Shown one piece after another: positions 9,549 to 18,835 of a stretch of 64,000 bases of DNA. The translations under genes and the position numbers were made by a program. The number at the start of each line of letters is the position of its first letter. Position 1 is the stretch's first letter. Where the stretch lies: NCBI GenBank assembly GCA_030142905.1, contig JASJOG010000060.1:240001-304000 (forward strand), given 5' to 3'. A model generated the notes under the pieces. The model was not told the origin of the DNA. It searched no databases and worked only from the letters and a program-made list of their open reading frames with translations. The DNA is from Heliopora coerulea (Eukaryota > Cnidaria > Anthozoa > Scleralcyonacea > Helioporidae).

Positions 9549-9613
9549 CAGCTCACAGTCAAAGAATAGAGTCCTTATATACCTTATCGTTCTTCCTTAA
9601 ATTTACATAAATT

Positions 9614-10063
9614 TCAAACCTCCATTACATTTAGTCCCAGAGGAGCATGACATTTTAATTTTTCAATCCATAAACCTTCCCTTGCTGTCGGATCCCTAAC
9701 ATCGGTAACATCAATTATTTTAACAGATAAATCTTTCAGACCTGTATGCTCATCTTCAAGAAAATGTGCATACAGGTGTTCCCCACAAATTCCCCTTTGT
9801 CCCCTTTCATATCGTCTCAAAGAGCTCTTATGGTTATTGAACCTTAACCTAAATGGTGTTGTTGTGCTCCCCACATATTGTTTGCTACATCTTTTGCATG
9901 TTATTAAATATACCATTCCTTGAGAGTCACAATCAAAGGAATGATTGATATGGAAAGACCGCTTCTCTACATTACCCATAAATATCGATCCAGTGTCAAC
10001 AAATTTACAAACTTTACATCTGGCCTTTCCACAGCAAAACATTCCCTTGGACTCCTCCTCCAT
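9614..10063 (-). CDS. PLE C GIY-YIG endonuclease
   Basis: Open 149-codon frame beginning with ATG. It has Cys pairs at residues 9-10 and about 16-19 (CCGKARCKVC), then the endonuclease core VYLITCKRCSKQYVGST and an R-x3-F-x-N-H helix, and a C-terminal W-I-E-K-L motif (ending near L-N-V-M-E-V). This is the C-terminal GIY-YIG domain of Penelope-like elements, which nicks the integration site. It lies 17 bp downstream of the reverse-transcriptase stop; whether both were one polyprotein in the ancestor is open. It differs from the right-arm copy by one residue (Asp versus Gly near residue 126). Confidence 0.75.
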   Translation of the reverse strand: MEEESKGMFCCGKARCKVCKFVDTGSIFMGNVEKRSFHINHSFDCDSQGMVYLITCKRCSKQYVGSTTTPFRLRFNNHKSSLRRYERGQRGICGEHLYAHFLEDEHTGLKDLSVKIIDVTDVRDPTAREGLWIEKLKCHAPLGLNVMEV

Positions 10064-10080
10064 AGGTTACATTTTAGCCT

Positions 10081-10978
10081 TCACCAAAATATTCTTCCAA
10101 AAAGCTTCAAAAGCTTTTTAAGTACAGGCACCAACTCAACCAAAGTTTGCAATTCTCGAAGAATATTATGCACTACCTGAGGTGCAGGATGAAAGTCCAA
10201 AGTCAAAACCAATCTATCAAACCTATCTAAATTTCTCTTTCCCGTCGCATTAAGCAAAACTTCCCGATCAAGACCGTTCACTCCATCGATCTGCTTATCA
10301 ACAAAACCCCTTTCATAACCCGTTTTCCACAGGAAACCTTTTAATTCTTTCTCCCTACTTTTGAAAACATCTTCAGAATCGCAAATTCTTTTCAATCTCA
10401 GCGCCTGACTATATGGAATAGCTTTTTTAACATGCTGAGGATGGTACGATTTAAAATTCAAGTACTGATGTGTATCCGTTGGTTTATGATAAACATCAGT
10501 ACTGAAAATTCCACCATTAAAACCAATCATGACATCTAAAAAAGATATTTTCCCATTACCAATCTCCCACGTAAATTTGATAGATCCATAATATGAATTC
10601 AAGGCCAACAAAAATTCATCCAATCTCTCCCTGCCATGAAGCCATATCACAAATATATCATCCAAAAATCGCCACCAAACCCACGGTCTATAACTACAAG
10701 TCTCCAAGAACGAATTTTGAAAACTCCCCATGAAAATATTCGCAAAAGCCGGGGCAAACTTTGCACCTATTGCCGTCCCCAATTCTTGCCTATAAACTCT
10801 TTCATCAAATTCAAAATAGTTGTTTTCCAAAATAACCTTTGCCAAATTCAAGAGGTGCTTCAATGGAATCTCCACCTAACCATCATTAATTGCTTTTTTA
10901 AGTGCTTTCAAACCTTCACAATGAGGTATATGTGGGTATAATCCCACAACATCAATCGTACAAATAATTGGTGGAATT
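10081..10978 (-). pseudogene. PLE C reverse transcriptase (5' truncated)
   Basis: 264 codons open from 10875, plus about 34 further codons upstream in frame after one TAG (10876-10878). Motifs in order are T-I-D-V-V-G-L-Y-P-H-I-P with the first catalytic Asp (about 10955), G-T-A-I-G-A-K-F-A-P-A-F-A-N-I-F-M-G, W-R-F-L-D-D-I-F with the catalytic pair, F-L-D-V-M-I, and the H-K-P-T-D-T-H-Q-Y-L thumb motif. These are diagnostic of Penelope-like polymerases. The N-terminus is lost exactly at the junction with the inverted arm (10979/10980), and the TAG makes this copy defective. Confidence 0.8.
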
Positions 10979-11237
10979 GGGTTTATGAGAGGGGTTTTGT
11001 TGATAAGCAGATCGATGGAGTGAACGGTCTTGATCGGGAAGTTTTGCTTAATGCGACGGGAAAGAGAAATTTAGATAGGTTTGATAGATTGGTTTTGACT
11101 TTGGACTTTCATCCTGCACCTCAGGTAGTGCATAATATTCTTCGAGAATTGCAAACTTTGGTTGAGTTGGTGCCTGTACTTAAAAAGCTTTTGAAGCTTT
11201 TTGGAAGAATATTTTGGTGAAGGCTAAAATGTAACCT

Positions 11238-11687
11238 ATGGAGGAGGAGTCCAAGGGAATGTTTTGCTGTGGAAAGGCCAGATGTAAAGTTTGTAAATTT
11301 GTTGACACTGGATCGATATTTATGGGTAATGTAGAGAAGCGGTCTTTCCATATCAATCATTCCTTTGATTGTGACTCTCAAGGAATGGTATATTTAATAA
11401 CATGCAAAAGATGTAGCAAACAATATGTGGGGAGCACAACAACACCATTTAGGTTAAGGTTCAATAACCATAAGAGCTCTTTGAGACGATATGAAAGGGG
11501 ACAAAGGGGAATTTGTGGGGAACACCTGTATGCACATTTTCTTGAAGATGAGCATACAGGTCTGAAAGATTTATCTGTTAAAATAATTGATGTTACCGGT
11601 GTTAGGGATCCGACAGCAAGGGAAGGTTTATGGATTGAAAAATTAAAATGTCATGCTCCTCTGGGACTAAATGTAATGGAGGTTTGA
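11238..11687 (+). CDS. PLE C GIY-YIG endonuclease, second copy
   Basis: Same 149-codon ORF as 9614-10063 on the opposite strand, with a single residue change (Gly near residue 126). The core VYLITCKRCSKQYVGST, R-F-N-N-H and W-I-E-K-L motifs are intact. It follows an open C-terminal reverse-transcriptase fragment that ends at 11220, 17 bp upstream. Without a polymerase domain this copy cannot form a complete element. Confidence 0.7.
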   Translation: MEEESKGMFCCGKARCKVCKFVDTGSIFMGNVEKRSFHINHSFDCDSQGMVYLITCKRCSKQYVGSTTTPFRLRFNNHKSSLRRYERGQRGICGEHLYAHFLEDEHTGLKDLSVKIIDVTGVRDPTAREGLWIEKLKCHAPLGLNVMEV

Positions 11688-11752
11688 AATTTATGTAAAT
11701 TTAAGGAAGAACGATAAGGTATATAAGGACTCTATTCTTTAACTGTGAGCTG

Positions 11753-11784
11753 CTGAAGAAGGGGCCGGTCCTCGAAACGTAGTT
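11753..11784 (+). ncRNA. Hammerhead-like motif, 3' end of PLE C (right copy)
   Basis: Exact mirror of 9517-9548: CTGAAGA at 11753-11759, stem II GGGG/CCTC, GAAAC at 11774-11778 and a short stem III. It lies between the GIY-YIG ORF and the terminal TA tract. Confidence 0.5.
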
Positions 11785-11818
11785 GTTACTTCTTTTTTTA
11801 AATAAAGTTTGTAGGATG

Positions 11819-11845
<27 letters not shown>

Positions 11846-11849
<4 letters not shown>

Positions 11850-12115
11850 GTAAATTTCATCTTACTAAGTGTAGATGTTTGTAAGCTTGGATATATGTAT
11901 GATGAAAAGTTTGTTCTCAAGCTTTTATCTCAGAAAACTTCTGAGCTCCCCAACGGAAATCGAACCCGTGTCTCCCGATTGCCGGTACGGTTGTTTTGCC
12001 ACTACACTATAGGGTCTCAGACTATAAGCATGATGTTAATTAGAGACCTGGTTCGAAATATTGATATGCCTCTTTCGTACTTGAAAGCTGAACATACCTG
12101 TAATGTGATATTGTA
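11846..12115 (-). repeat. SINE family B copy
   Basis: Complete minus-strand SINE-B unit, with tail at 11846, B-box complement near 11962-11972 and leader ending at 12115. It is the mirror partner of the plus-strand unit at 9185-9460. The same SINE therefore sits at both outer ends of the PLE palindrome. Confidence 0.8.
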
Positions 12116-12186
12116 GGGTACATTTTACATAGATGGTTATTATAAGCTTACAGATACACACTAGCATCATAATTTTAGATCTTGTC

Positions 12187-12262
12187 ATCCTCCCCATATT
12201 AAGAGAGGCATCCTATACAACCAGGCTCTTAGATTGGGGCGAATTTGCAATTCAGATGATGT
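12187..12262 (+). pseudogene. Scrap of a PLE reverse transcriptase thumb
   Basis: About 25 codons read H-P-P-H-I-K-R-G-I-L-Y-N-Q-A-L-R-L-G-R-I, then C-N-S-D-D-V. This matches the conserved thumb segment of the polymerase at 10081-10978 (YSQALRLKRIC). It comes from a different, diverged Penelope-like element. Confidence 0.6.
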
Positions 12263-12950
12263 TTATGATGGGCCAGCTCTACTAGTAGGCTTGTCCTTTT
12301 TTCCGAGATCCCGCCTCCCTTGTAAAATTTGTTTTCGTATGCATGAGAGGAGAGCCAATCCTCCTAAGCGAGTTGATTCCCCAAAAACTCGCCTTGGAGG
12401 GCTGGAATTTTCCATGTAAACACACTCGGAAGGGCTGGTCCTCCTATAACGCATGCGTGCTAGGTCTAGCCCTGCTAGAAAGGCCAGAAAATGTCCATGT
12501 AAAAGCGAGGAGAAATCCAGCCCTCTTAATAGAGCTAGTTCTACTAAGAGGGCTGGCCCGCCTCCACATAAATACCGCTTTAGAAGGCAGAAGAATTTGA
12601 AAGATAATTTGGTTAGGGCTAGAACGCAACCATTGAAAGAAAGGGCAAATTGCCCTGGAGATGGTATTCATAACATTTACATTTGTCGAAAACGTGTCAT
12701 TCACATCTCACCAGATGTGATTATACGGTTTTCATGTACGCTTGTTTGATGTAAGATCTCCATAAGATTAAAGGATTCTTAAGATAAAATTAGTTCCGGA
12801 ATTTTGTTCATCAAAATCACCAAAATATTTGTGGGAAAAATTTTCTCCGTAAGATTACCATTCCTTATCCATAAGCCAACGAAAATTAATAAATTCTAAG
12901 GCTTAATGATTGCTGAAAAAACAGAAGAAAAGTGGCTAGGATGATACATA
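12263..12950. other. No gene; short fold-back repeat region
   Basis: 12270-12610 holds several copies, in both orientations, of a GGCTGGYCCTNCTA-like unit. A 12-bp stem pairs CCAGCCCTCTTA (12517-12528) with TAAGAGGGCTGG (12545-12556). It may be a small fold-back element. 12610-12950 shows nothing I can assign. Confidence 0.4.
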
Positions 12951-13018
12951 CAGTCAAACCTGTATTAAGCGGACACCCTCGGGGAACAGGCTAGTGTCCG
13001 CTTAATAGAGGTGTCCGC

Positions 13019-13327
13019 TTAACAAAGGTTCTCGTCACCAGGCCCCTGTCCCCGTGGTACGGGCTGGGTCTTACCACCAGCAGCAGTACGATCAACAATG
13101 GATTCTTTTCTAAGAGTATCACAGGAATGTTTTTCCTTTTTATAGCAAGTGATACAATAAGCCACAGAAGCGCCTGCTTTCCATCCAGGTGTCTCTTCTG
13201 ATGCGTAGACAGAACAATTGTCTGATTTATTGCAAGTCGAAACATCACACGTCAGACATCTATACTTTGTCTCTTGTTTGCAATTCCAGCACGCGCCAGC
13301 AGATTCAAAAGCAGTTGCACCAGCCAT
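13019..13327 (-). CDS. Small Cys-rich, probably zinc-binding protein (passenger ORF)
   Basis: 102 codons from ATG at 13327. The Cys pattern C-x2-C (CWNCKQ), C-x2-C (CLTCDV), CNK, a G-W-K-A-G segment and C-I-T-C (about residues 13-65) resembles a short treble-clef or RING-like zinc site. The C-terminal part runs into the TIR-proximal repeat. It is transcribed away from the HIRAN-like pseudogene. I do not recognise the family with certainty; the open frame is intact, but whether it is expressed is unknown. Confidence 0.45.
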   Translation of the reverse strand: MAGATAFESAGACWNCKQETKYRCLTCDVSTCNKSDNCSVYASEETPGWKAGASVAYCITCYKKEKHSCDTLRKESIVDRTAAGGKTQPVPRGQGPGDENLC

Positions 13328-13494
13328 ACACCGTAGTCAGGGCAAGTCAGGTCATTACTTGAGCATCAAGTTGACTACAGGTTTTATGAAGGTGTTGGAA
13401 TAAGACGCAAGATGTGTAATACGATACACGAGCCTTATAGGCAATGACAGCCGCAATAACTAGCCGAATAACACTGAATGTTACAAACGAGATA

Positions 13495-13933
13495 ATGTCT
13501 TCTGAAATTGTGGTCATAAAATCGTTCGTACGAGGGTATCATGCATACATGAAAATCTGGAATCCGAAAATCGACGAGGAATATTAATTGAAACGTGAAC
13601 CTAGGAATACAACTGATGAAAATGCAGTTGCGGTTGTTAAAACAACAGTTGTGTCTTGTGAGATGAAAACTGGATGCGCTCATCCTAACGATGTGTCAGC
13701 TAACATGGAGGTTGTTGGGCACATTCCAAAACTAATGGCAGTGTGGGTCACAAAGTTTCTCAAACGACAAACGAATACTGCAAAGTTATAATCAAAGGGA
13801 AACGGATAAATAGAGGTGCTGGATAAGGCTTGGAAATTCCTTGTTTATACGAGTTCCGAGGAGATCGGTTTTCATGCGAATGGTTGACCAATAAACTGTC
13901 CAAGGAAAACTTTGACATTGAGAAGTAAACTGA
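13495..13933 (+). pseudogene. HIRAN-like domain pseudogene
   Basis: From ATG 13495 the frame reads V-R-G-Y-H-A-Y-M-K-I-W-N-P, a stop at 13585-13587, then in the same frame K-R-E-P-R-N-T-T-D-E-N-A-V-A-V-V and V-V-G-H-I-P-K (to 13791). A frameshift follows near 13785, and a C-terminal block G-L-E-I-P-C-L-Y-E-F ends near 13930 after another stop. R-E-P-x-N-x-x-D-x-x-A-V-x-V followed by V-G-H-I-P is the hallmark of HIRAN domains (DNA-end/ssDNA-binding folds found in HLTF-type proteins and as stand-alone invertebrate genes). Three disruptions make it non-functional here. Confidence 0.65.
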
Positions 13934-14283
13934 AGAAAATTTTATTGTTTGATGTAAAAATCTTATCTTAACGCACATGTAATAATATGTAGTCGATTTA
14001 ACAAATAGACTTTGAACCGATTGACAAATATCGTCATTAACATAGTGACTAACGTTATGTCTGTAAAGATTATGAAAAATTAGGAAAATTTTGTCCGTTT
14101 AACACAGGTTTTTTGTGTCTTTATTTGCTAATTTATGTGTCCGCGTCCGCTTAATAGAGGTGTCCGCTTGATAGAGGTTTCATTAATAGGAATTATATGA
14201 GATTCAATTCGGGACTTTACAAAGTGTCCGCTTAATACAGGGTGTCCGCTTAATGCAGGGCCGTTTAATACAGGTTTGACTGT

Positions 14284-14387
14284 AATAAAAATAAATAAAA
14301 TGTTCACTGACCAAAATAATTTATTGAAACGAGCTTTCGACTATCAAACTGTAGCCTTAAACGGGTTTAAGATTGTGGAAGTGATCT

Positions 14388-14436
<49 letters not shown>

Positions 14437-14695
14437 CTATATATCTATAGTAGATAGCTATAAATAGTTATTACAGTGTGTATGGTATGTGTGTAAGATG
14501 AGCGTGTGTATGATTAGGCGGCGCTCATCTTACATGCATACGATACCCACCATCATAATTTTTTACAGCTACCTACTATATATATGTCAAATCACTTCCA
14601 TAATCTTAAACCCGTTGAAAGCTACGGTCTGATAGTCGAAAGCTCGTTTCAATAAATTATTTTGGTCAGTGAACGTCTACTTATTTTTATTAATA
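14284..14695. repeat. Fold-back repeat around a CA/TA microsatellite
   Basis: 14302-14390 pairs with 14586-14674 (positions sum to 28976). The arms contain GAAACGAGCTTTCGACTATC and its complement, and a TTTAAGATT.GTGGAAGTGAT block. The centre has (CA)n, TA-rich sequence and a smaller hairpin near 14490-14550. CTGATAGTCGAAAGC in the right arm recalls a hammerhead core without stem II, so this is probably a PLE terminal remnant. Confidence 0.55.
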
Positions 14696-14793
14696 ATTAC
14701 TGTTTGAAAGTAAACTATGTTGTAACTTTTCCCATTTTTGTGCTTCTCAATAAACTCCTCGAAAATGGGCTAATTTGAGAATATTTTTTTCAG

Positions 14794-14859
14794 CTGGAAA
14801 AGAAGTTATGACCCATATGCTAAAGGAAAAGCAGGATCCAGAAAAACGATTTAGTATCG
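14794..14859 (+). CDS. Candidate internal exon of a host gene (exon a)
   Basis: 66 bp between a strong acceptor (ATATTTTTTTCAG, ends 14793) and a strong donor (G|GTGAGT at 14860). Only one frame is open, with phase 1 at both sides, giving 21 complete codons (GKEVMTHMLKEKQDPEKRFS, then I). Phase matches the next candidates at 20839 and 31714. I do not recognise the protein. The 6.0 kb intron that follows contains Crypton copy 2 and a LINE. Confidence 0.5.
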
Positions 14860-15385
14860 GTGAGTGATGGTGTAGATGGACGCGAGGGTTTTGACAAAAT
14901 TTTGTCTTTGCTTTTTCTTTGCTAGCGGTAGACCTTAATTTCTCTCGACTGCCCCAATCATTAACCACTTGTCCGCACCTTAAGTGTTGTGTGGGGCTAC
15001 TAATTTGGACGGGTGTCGCTCTGCATTACAGCCTGTGCGTGCGTGGCGTCCATTTAAGCGGCGAGGAGGCTAGGGGAGCAAAACTTCGCTACTCGTGGCT
15101 CTGTATAAATTATATAAACGTTTCATATACATCGTAGCAGAAAAATGATAAACATTTATCGATATGGAAAAAGAACAAAAAGGAACGAATGCCAACAGAA
15201 AGTGAGACAGGAAAAACGGCGATTAAGACACTAAACTAAAACTCATGAAGGAAAATCAGAAAGGCCCCGTAAAGACTGAGAGTGAAAGCATCAAAAGCTT
15301 TTGTACGGAACAAGGAAAAAGTGCACTCAAATAAGTTGCAGGCTTAAATTCTGAACTCATACTAAGGCTAACACAAGCCAAGAGT
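14860..15385. other. No feature seen
   Basis: Short unrelated frames only. GC content is slightly higher near 14990-15080. Presumed intron if the flanking exons are real. Confidence 0.4.
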
Positions 15386-15512
15386 TAATCCCCTCGCCCA
15401 CCGCGCGAAGCGCGGTGCGAGGTACTAATCTCGACGTGCGTGGAGTCCTGTTACACGCGTGGTGACTAGGAAGAAAAATTTTCGCTTTGTGTATGTATCT
15501 TTCTATATATAC

Positions 15513-15548
<36 letters not shown>

Positions 15549-17548
15549 TATCCATGAATTCCGGTCGCTCAAAAATGCCGTGTGCAAGCTCGGGGACTGG
15601 TATACTGTTGCCCAAACCATACTTAGGTATGTATTGAAGCAAATCGATTTGGTCTCGTTCTTTTTTCCCTTGTATGGATCTCTCAGATGTTGTTTACATT
15701 ATTTGAACCCTGAAGCCAGTAAATGATTTAAGACCGGCAAACGGAATGGCTTTCTTGGTGCCTGCGGCTGGTTTCGCTTTTGAGGACCTCCTCAGTAACT
15801 GGAAAATTTATGACTTGAAAAGCAGTTCTCAAACTTAGCTCCTTGGAATATGAATTTGCCAACTGTTCACTTTTTGCAGCAACGCCTTGTCTTGGTTCTT
15901 TCTTAGTGTATTAAAACGACTTTCTTCGCTGAAGTTGAATAGATGCCGATTTGTATAAATATTGGGACTTTTCACGTCCTGGTAACCATTTACCTGAGCT
16001 ACACAATCACAGGTACGGCTGAATGGAGTAGCTTTGAAATACAAGTTCCGCGAACGGAATTGTTTTGAACAGCTTTCAAGAGTAGCTTCCCAACTTCATT
16101 CGTCCCTAGGGGAGACTTCTTGTACCAAATATTACCGCCTGGATTTTGCTGGTATTTATTGGTAAAGTAGAGTGAAGATTCTGGTTCATTCATCTCTGCA
16201 CGACGATTACTTTTGAACATTTTACAGTATTTAACCGGACAGCGTTCATGGTCAATTGTTTGAAAAGTGGGGTAGCACACTCATTGTCCAGAAGAGTTGT
16301 CCAGGCCATGACAGCCTTTGGATGTTTTCTCCGCTTTCCACACAAAGATTTCATCGCCTCAATTAGGTCTTTTTCCCTATGAAATGTCGCCCCACTGAAG
16401 ACGTTAGGATGCATTTTTGGCTCGAGACAAAAATGCAAGGTAAACAGCCACCAGGTAACTCGCTGCAAAGCTACTTTTTTTTGGTCACCAAATTATCCTT
16501 CGGCAAAATAGTTGTCCGCTTCAGTCTTTCTCACTTTGACCAGTACTGCTTTCATCAGAATTTTAAAACCTCTCAAGAAAGTTTAAAGTCGTCTGTGTGT
16601 AAATTTACCGTTGAACCCTTTGTATTGAGGTGCCACTGAATGCTAAGTTGAAAATACGCAAGAGTTGCAGGTTTGTAAGCCATTTTTCTTTTTTATTGAT
16701 GTTTTACCGTGGAAAAAGTACGTCTTTTACTTGCCTCTTGTCGTTCTTCTTTCGACAAAACTTGCACAAGGTTTGCTTATATTTTGTTTTATGTTTTGTA
16801 TTTTCCGATTTTTGGTCAGCGTTAAAAATGCAGAACTCATTCATGTTTTCATTGTTTATTTCGTCCGTTTCGTAATTCGTTTCATCTTCGTCAACAAAGT
16901 GTTGTACCTCCTGATGAATACTTAGCACGAATCTTCTTCATAGCACATCTATTAGACATTTTTAACCAATTTTGAGATAACATAGAATTTATCGGTTTTT
17001 AAGACAAAGAATATCAAAAAAAATTTTTCACTCATGCGGTGTCCGTGATATTGATATCCTACAGGTAACCTTTGAGAATGATCCAATTTTAAGATGGAAA
17101 GCCTGGCTATCTAATGAAAAATCTCTCTTTAAAGCGAAATAAGTGAAAAGTTTGATTGGAAAACGATTCGAAATATCTCAAGATCGCAATTAATGTAGGG
17201 TCTTGCTATAAACATCGATTGATAAGCAGTAGAATTGTCAGAATGGATCTCTTATCATTTATTAAACCGTTAAAGGTTATTCTCACTAAACGTTTTGTTT
17301 CGATAAAACAGAATAGAAATTTTAAACGTAAGTATGACGACAAACAGTTTAAATGTAAAATAATCCCCAGTTTGGGTTGTTAATATTTGTGGCCAAATAT
17401 TGTGTTTTCTTTATTGGATTACCTCTTCCAGTTATAGTAAAGCCGATTTGTCTTTTTGACAACTTTAAAAAATTATCAATGTTACTTGGATTCTCGAAAG
17501 ATGTATTGGAAGAGTGGGCGAGGGCTTGTTGCGTACACGTATTTCTAA
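15386..17548 (-). mobile_element. Crypton-type element, copy 2
   Basis: About 2.16 kb. TAA occurs at both edges (15386-15388 and 17546-17548), paralleling TAG at copy 1. The left end has the terminal hairpin CCGCGC-GAA-GCGCGG (15401-15415) and the right end ...CACGTATTTCTA. The body aligns with copy 1 along its length, including the TA tract near 15520-15545. The recombinase is on the minus strand. Confidence 0.7.
15835..16928 (-). pseudogene. Crypton tyrosine recombinase, copy 2
   Basis: Blocks: 16928-16704 (acidic N-terminus ending in KFCRKKNDKRQVKDV), 16468-16190 (RVTWWLFTLHFCLEPKMHPN, partly out of frame), 16280-15999 (HERCPVKYCKMF, MNEPESSLYFTNKYQQNPGG, PLGTNEVGKLLLKA) and 16044-15835 (VAQVNGYQDVKSPNIY). 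The catalytic box reads N-N-S-V-R-G-T, so the expected His is Asn and the Lys is Gly. Multiple frameshifts mean the copy is inactive. Confidence 0.65.
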
Positions 17549-18835
17549 TATTAAGTTATTAAACTTCATGGTTTCCGGACAAACAATGGGATGAACTGTC
17601 GTGATCGAATTCATTGTCGTTTCTTAGTTCTTCTGAAATAATTTTTGTTTTGAACGTTCTGAAATAGTTGACAACATCCAGCTTGTCCCAACGGTGGATG
17701 AAACTAACAAACGAAAAGCTTTATAGAAAAATAAAAAGCAAAAAGCCCTAAACTACGATATGCCGGAGAAAAATTCCCATAAAACTCCTTCCTGTTTGAG
17801 CCAGTTTAAACAAAATCTTGTGCTCGAGTAGTGTCATGTTAAACAATACCGCATGCGAAGCAGTACAACCAATACTGGGCTTGATCACAGCATCCATCAT
17901 CTTAATTATGAGGCTAGATTTATTGGTATTTTTTTAGCCGTCTAAGGCATGGAGATTAGAAAAGACTAAATTATGTTTTTAACTACAAAATGGTTAACAT
18001 CTGCTTGGGTGCCGTCTCTGTTGGCAAGTGATCTAAGTTGCTGCAATACTTATTTTCGAATTCTAAAGACGCGAGTTTAAGCCCTGCTTATTTTATATAA
18101 AATCATTTTAGATTTCTAGTTCCACTCTAATTCTAATGTTGTTTTAGTTCACTTCGGAAGTTTCATTAAATAAGAATTTCGAATCCACACTAGCACAGTT
18201 ATCTGTTGACATTTTTGGCTTCAAAAGCTTTTCATCGTCCAGCTCTCTCAAAACGACTGCATGCCAAGATATGAGGGTTTGAACAAGAGTAGAGATTCTC
18301 ATTGTTTTCAGTTTCAAGCTATGATAAGGTCATCTTGTCAGTTAAACTGAAATGTTAGTTCAGTTTCTTGAGACTTTGGCAACCTTTCACAACCCGTCCA
18401 CTTGATTAGTATTGCCAAGGCATATGATGGACTGTTGAAGAGGGGTGATTGCATTTTTGTATTTCTAGCAAAACTATCATCAAAATTTTCGAGCTCAGCT
18501 GTGGTGAAGTATGCTTGAAAAAAGATATAAATTCCATAAAAAATCAAGCTCACGAGTGGCATAATTTTTTTCTCGAAAATGAACATAATCAGAAGAAAAA
18601 CAGAAAACCATTAAATTTGTATGAAGGGCATGGAATGAATAAAAGAATGAGTGATGAAGCATAATGAACTTTCTCTCTCAGATGTATGTTAATTCTCGTA
18701 TGATAATATAAACTGACAATAAGAAAGGCTTGTTGGTGAGGAAATGAATATATAGAGGTGAAGTGAGTAAGTAAATGAGTAAATGGAACTGTTGTCCGTT
18801 GATACTTGTCGGAGCTGGGGACCAAAAAAATCAGA
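17549..18835. other. No gene recognised
   Basis: 1.3 kb without convincing coding, repeat or RNA signal. Short frames such as 18338-18586 have no recognisable motif. Presumed intronic sequence. Confidence 0.4.

Larger units (their letters stand above)
9186..10321 (-). mobile_element. PLE C, left arm of a 1.1 kb inverted repeat
   Basis: Arm positions x pair with 21301-x in the right arm (10980-12115) with no indel from 9186 to 10321, including an identical 25-nt TA tract (9456-9480 and 11821-11845). The arm holds, in minus-strand order, the reverse-transcriptase C-terminus, the GIY-YIG ORF, a hammerhead-like 3' motif (9548-9517), the TA tract and one SINE-B copy. The unpaired centre 10322-10979 belongs only to the left copy and carries the polymerase core. 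Confidence 0.85.
10980..12115 (+). mobile_element. PLE C, right arm of the inverted repeat
   Basis: Mirror copy of 9186-10321. It starts inside the reverse-transcriptase C-terminus, so this copy is 5' truncated about 690 bp further than the left copy. It contains the C-terminal polymerase fragment (open 10981-11220), the GIY-YIG ORF, the hammerhead-like motif (11753-11784), a 25-nt TA tract and an inverted SINE-B copy (11846-12115). Near-identity implies a very recent event, gene conversion, or an assembly fold-back. Confidence 0.85.
12951..14282. mobile_element. TIR element with TA target duplication (pogo/Tc1-mariner type)
   Basis: Starts CAGTCAAACCTGTATTAAGC (12951) and ends with the inverted sequence at 14282, with TA at 12949-12950 and 14283-14284. 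The sub-terminal regions on both sides repeat the motif GTGTCCGCTTAATA several times. Length is 1332 bp. No transposase is present. The interior carries a minus-strand Cys-rich ORF and a plus-strand HIRAN-like pseudogene, so it is a non-autonomous element that appears to carry captured or passenger coding sequence. Confidence 0.75.
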
